64,000 nucleotides of DNA, from assembly GCF_023078335.1 (NCBI RefSeq), contig NZ_CP095550.1, positions 3,454,001 to 3,518,000 of the forward strand, read 5' to 3'. This document shows positions 61,125 through 64,000 of this stretch, in pieces. A program made the position numbers and the translations under genes. This DNA is from Metabacillus endolithicus (GTDB lineage Bacteria > Bacillota > Bacilli > Bacillales > Bacillaceae). Position 1 is the first letter of the stretch; every line of letters starts with the position of its first letter. The notes beneath the pieces were generated by a model. The model was not told where the DNA came from, searched no databases, and saw nothing but the letters and a program-made list of their open reading frames with translations.

Positions 61125-61796
61125 ATGGAGATTGAACGTATTAACGAGAATACTGTAAAGTTTTATATCTCATATTTAGATATAGAAGAGCGTGGTTTTG
61201 ATCGCGATGAAATCTGGTATAACCGTGATCGAAGTGAGGAACTTTTCTGGGAAATGATGGATGAAGTTCATGAAGAAGAGGAATTTATGGTTGAAGGTCC
61301 ACTTTGGATCCAAGTTCAAGCACTTGATAAAGGGCTTGAGGTGATCGTAACGAAAGCGCAAGTGTCTAAAGACGGACAAAAGCTAGAGCTTCCTATTTCT
61401 GACGAAAAACTTAAAGAAATCCCAGTGGATGAAAATATAGAATCATTGTTAGATCATCATTTTAATAAGTCAAATGATTCACAGGAAGATCAAATTGAAG
61501 AATTGGAACAACAGCTTCAGTTTGTCTTAAAGTTTAATGATTTAGAAAATATTATTTCCTTGTCTAAGTATTCATCTCTTTCAGGAATGATGAATCACTT
61601 ATTCTCACTCGACCAAAATTACTATTTATTTGTTGAGTTTGATGACGAAGTGAGTGACGAAGAAATTGAGAATACATTGAGTATTCTACTTGAATATGGA
61701 CAAGAATCCAGAGTAACCATTCATCGACTTGAAGAATATGGTAACTTAATTGCAAAAGATCATGCATTAAATGTGATAAGAAAACATTTTTCATAA
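61125..61796 (+). CDS. mecA: Adaptor protein MecA
   Basis: 223 residues. Delivers ComK/ComS and other substrates to the ClpC protease. N-terminal substrate domain (MEIERINENTVKFYISYLDI, EERGFDRDEIWYNRDRSEEL), an acidic linker (about 95-125) and the C-terminal ClpC-binding domain (FNDLENIISLSKY, SSLSGMMNHLFSLDQNYYLF). Sits between yjbE and competence gene coiA, as in B. subtilis apart from the inserted cls. Confidence 0.96.
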   Translation: MEIERINENTVKFYISYLDIEERGFDRDEIWYNRDRSEELFWEMMDEVHEEEEFMVEGPLWIQVQALDKGLEVIVTKAQVSKDGQKLELPISDEKLKEIPVDENIESLLDHHFNKSNDSQEDQIEELEQQLQFVLKFNDLENIISLSKYSSLSGMMNHLFSLDQNYYLFVEFDDEVSDEEIENTLSILLEYGQESRVTIHRLEEYGNLIAKDHALNVIRKHFS

Positions 61797-61813
61797 TAGA
61801 TCATAGATGTGAG

Positions 61814-61844
61814 AGACCGATTTCATGTAAATCGGTTTTTTTTC
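61814..61844 (+). terminator. Terminator of mecA
   Basis: Stem ACCGATTT/AAATCGGT with a five-base loop, then T8. Confidence 0.9.
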
Positions 61845-61991
61845 ATTCATTGTAAAAAATATGTTCTTTTCTTGGGTAAAAACAAGGCCGAAGTAACAAA
61901 ATAGTGAGACATGTGAAGACAAAAGGGTGACTCAATGTTTCGTTTTTATGAATGAAGGGAAGTAAGACTAAAAATAAGTCAGGTGAAGCTA

Positions 61992-63503
61992 ATGAAGTTT
62001 ACATTCAGAATACTATTATTTGTCACATTAATTGCTTCCATTATCTTAATAACGAAGAGTCTTTGGGGAGATTGGATTGTTGGTTCTGTAAGTGTTCTTT
62101 TTACACTCTCAATTATCTTTATATGTGTTGTGATCTTCCTTGAAAATAGGCATCCGTCACATACAATTACATGGTTAGTTGTTTTAGGTGGTTTTCCATT
62201 AGTAGGATTTTTCTTTTATTTATTTTTTGGGAGAAACATAAGAAAGAGACGTCTTTTTGAGAAAAAAGCATTGTTGGATGAAAAAGCATTTTTAGAAATT
62301 GAGGGAAATCATCATTCGTATCAAGAAAAAATCAACCGAATGGGTAATCATCAACAATTATTATTCAAACTAGCTCATCGATTAGGACATAGTCCTATAT
62401 CATTTGCTACAAAAACGAAGGCTTTAACAGATGGTATCGAAACATTTGATCATATCTTTCGCGAGTTAAAAAATGCAAAACATCATATTCATCTTGAGTA
62501 TTATATTGTCCGACATGATCAGGTCGGAAATGAATTGAAAAATCTTTTGATTGAAAAAGCTCGAGAAGGTGTTGAAGTTAGGTTTTTATATGATGCTGTT
62601 GGAAGTTGGAAGCTTTCCAAAGAATACATTAGAAGTATGGGGAAAGCTGGGATTGAAATGGTTCCGTTTCTACCCGTTCGGATTCCTTTTTTAAATAATA
62701 AAATTAACTTTCGTAACCATCGGAAAATTATCGTTATAGATGGGGAAGTGGGTTTTGTCGGTGGTTTAAATGTGGGCGATGAGTACTTAGGTAAGGATCC
62801 TTACTTTGGATATTGGCGTGACACCCACCTTTTAATTAAGGGAGAAGCTGTTCGAACTCTACAAATGATCTTTTTGCAGGATTGGTATTATATGACAGAT
62901 AAAAAGCTGTTGATTCAATCTTACATAAGTTCAGATCCTGAGGAATTGGAAGAAACGGGTGGCGTTCAGTTAATTGCCGGTGGTCCTGATAATAAGTGGG
63001 ATGTTATTAAAAACTTGTTTTTCTCGATGATTATTTCGGCCAAAGAGTCAATCTGGATCGCATCTCCATATTTTATTCCCGATGAAGATATTCTAACAGC
63101 TTTAAAGGTGGCTGCACTGAGCGGAATTGACGTAAGACTGCTAGTACCTGAACGTCCGGATAAAAAGATTGTTTACCATGCTTCAAGATCTTATTTCCCA
63201 GAGCTACTTGATGCAGGTGTTAAAGTTTACGAGTATAAAAAAGGGTTTTTACACAGTAAAATTGTGATTGTTGACTATGAACTTGCATCCATTGGAACAG
63301 CGAATATGGACATGAGAAGCTTTCATCTGAATTTTGAGGTAAATGCATTTCTATATAGAACTGGAAGTACACAAACACTTGTAGATGCCTATATGAATGA
63401 TATTGATCAATCGAGAGAAATCATTATGGAAGAATTTGCGAAGCGTTCTTTTGCTATAAAGCTTTTTGAATCAGCAGCACGCCTTATGTCGCCATTATTA
63501 TAG
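61992..63503 (+). CDS. cls: Cardiolipin synthase
   Basis: 503-residue phospholipase D family enzyme making cardiolipin from two phosphatidylglycerols. Two N-terminal membrane helices (about 5-55), then two HKD motifs: NHRKIIVIDGEVGFVGGLNV and LHSKIVIVDYELASIGTANM. Ends RLMSPLL. I take the ATG at 61992, after AGGTGA; the GTG at 61983 lies on that site. B. subtilis has no cls gene at this position, so it was gained or moved between mecA and coiA. Confidence 0.95.
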   Translation: MKFTFRILLFVTLIASIILITKSLWGDWIVGSVSVLFTLSIIFICVVIFLENRHPSHTITWLVVLGGFPLVGFFFYLFFGRNIRKRRLFEKKALLDEKAFLEIEGNHHSYQEKINRMGNHQQLLFKLAHRLGHSPISFATKTKALTDGIETFDHIFRELKNAKHHIHLEYYIVRHDQVGNELKNLLIEKAREGVEVRFLYDAVGSWKLSKEYIRSMGKAGIEMVPFLPVRIPFLNNKINFRNHRKIIVIDGEVGFVGGLNVGDEYLGKDPYFGYWRDTHLLIKGEAVRTLQMIFLQDWYYMTDKKLLIQSYISSDPEELEETGGVQLIAGGPDNKWDVIKNLFFSMIISAKESIWIASPYFIPDEDILTALKVAALSGIDVRLLVPERPDKKIVYHASRSYFPELLDAGVKVYEYKKGFLHSKIVIVDYELASIGTANMDMRSFHLNFEVNAFLYRTGSTQTLVDAYMNDIDQSREIIMEEFAKRSFAIKLFESAARLMSPLL

Positions 63504-63512
63504 AAAGAAAGA

Positions 63513-63548
63513 AGTACTGCCCAATCGGTCAGTGCTTTTTCCTTTTTT
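63513..63548 (+). terminator. Terminator of cls
   Basis: Stem AAGTACTG plus CC paired with GG plus CAGTGCTT, then TTTCCTTTTTT. Confidence 0.75.
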
Positions 63549-63625
63549 AATGATCAAAATTTAATTTTCACGATTTGTCCTATTTCTCTTTATATGGATA
63601 ATAAAAAGAAAAAGGAGAGGAAGCT

Positions 63626-64000
63626 ATTGTTTGTAGCGAATGATCAAAGAGGTAATCAACTTAATGTAGCAGAGAAAAAGTGGACAATTGAAAGGTTAAG
63701 AAAGTTAAAAGCAAACAGCACTTTTATTTGTCCTCAATGTCAAAACGAGTTAGATTTAAAAATTGGTTCAATCATATCAGCCCACTTTGCTCATAAAAAG
63801 CACTCTGACTGTCCATCAAATAAGGGAGGACCTGAAAGTCAGTATCATATGAGAGGAAAGCTTGAATTATATGATTGGCTTCAAATAGATGAAAATGTTA
63901 CACATGTAGAACTAGAACCTTTTATAACTGATATTAAGCAGCGTCCAGACCTTTTAATCAAAGATCATCAACAAACCCTAGCAATAGAGTATCAATGCTC
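63626..64000 (+). CDS. coiA: Competence protein CoiA, 5' part
   Basis: The first 125 codons run off the window edge with no stop. CoiA acts in recombination of incoming DNA during competence. Visible: a zinc-finger-like start FICPQCQNELDLKIG with SAHFAHKKHSDCP, and the start of a nuclease-like core QRPDLLIKDHQQTLAIEYQC (PD...ExQ pattern). TTG start at 63626 about seven bases after AGGAGAGG. The downstream neighbour in B. subtilis is pepF. Confidence 0.9.

Overview
The window is low-GC DNA from a Bacillaceae bacterium (Bacillus sensu lato). This rests on gene content and order: the stretch from about 15.7 kb onward follows the Bacillus subtilis order yitJ, yitK(yajQ), yitL(cvfB), yitS, yitT, yitU, yitV, yitW, argCJBD-carAB-argF, yjzC, yjzD, yjaU, yjaV, med, comZ, fabH, fabF, yjaZ, yjbA, trpS, oppABCDF, yjbC, spx, yjbE, mecA, coiA. 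Strong AGGAGG-type ribosome binding sites, GTG/TTG starts, a T-box, an S-box and Rho-independent terminators at most gene ends fit. The species cannot be named from this sequence. 

Layout. 0-10.8 kb is accessory: a 7TM-PAS-GGDEF cyclase, a first tandem palindrome array, a MATE pump divergent from an AraC regulator, a cytoplasmic GH13 neopullulanase beside a membrane-anchored GH13-like protein lacking catalytic residues, a short-chain dehydrogenase, a MarR regulator and a DUF3231 protein. 11-18 kb holds azoreductase and the methionine pair yitJ-metH behind an S-box whose P3 arm carries a roughly 250-nt palindromic insertion. 18-28 kb holds yajQ, cvfB, a BMP-family lipoprotein next to a chemoreceptor, and the yitS-yitW group with several proteins under 70 residues. 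28-37.7 kb is the arginine/carbamoyl phosphate operon. 37.7-41.2 kb is a second palindrome array (21 units, exact 52-bp period) split by an IS21-family element. 41-46 kb: uppP, yjzC, yjzD, yjaU, yjaV, med, comZ. 46-52 kb: fatty-acid initiation and elongation (fabH, fabF) with a likely FapR site, yjaZ, yjbA and T-box-controlled trpS. 52-58.5 kb is the oligopeptide permease. The end holds yjbC, spx, yjbE, mecA, cls and the 5' part of coiA. 

How genes connect: yitJ supplies methyltetrahydrofolate and, with metH, remethylates homocysteine under SAM control. The arg operon carries citrulline synthesis and its own carbamoyl phosphate synthetase. Med, ComZ, MecA, CoiA, Spx and Opp all belong to the competence/stress/proteolysis network known from B. 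subtilis. 

Quality caveat: eleven coding regions are interrupted by 14 apparent single-base indels, and the transposon's istB gene accounts for 3 of them in addition to the others listed (15 in all, 12 genes). Nearly all sit in homopolymer runs, most are deletions, and each gene regains its family length when corrected. I read these as sequencing errors, not decay. Such genes are typed 'pseudogene' only because the reading frame as given is broken.
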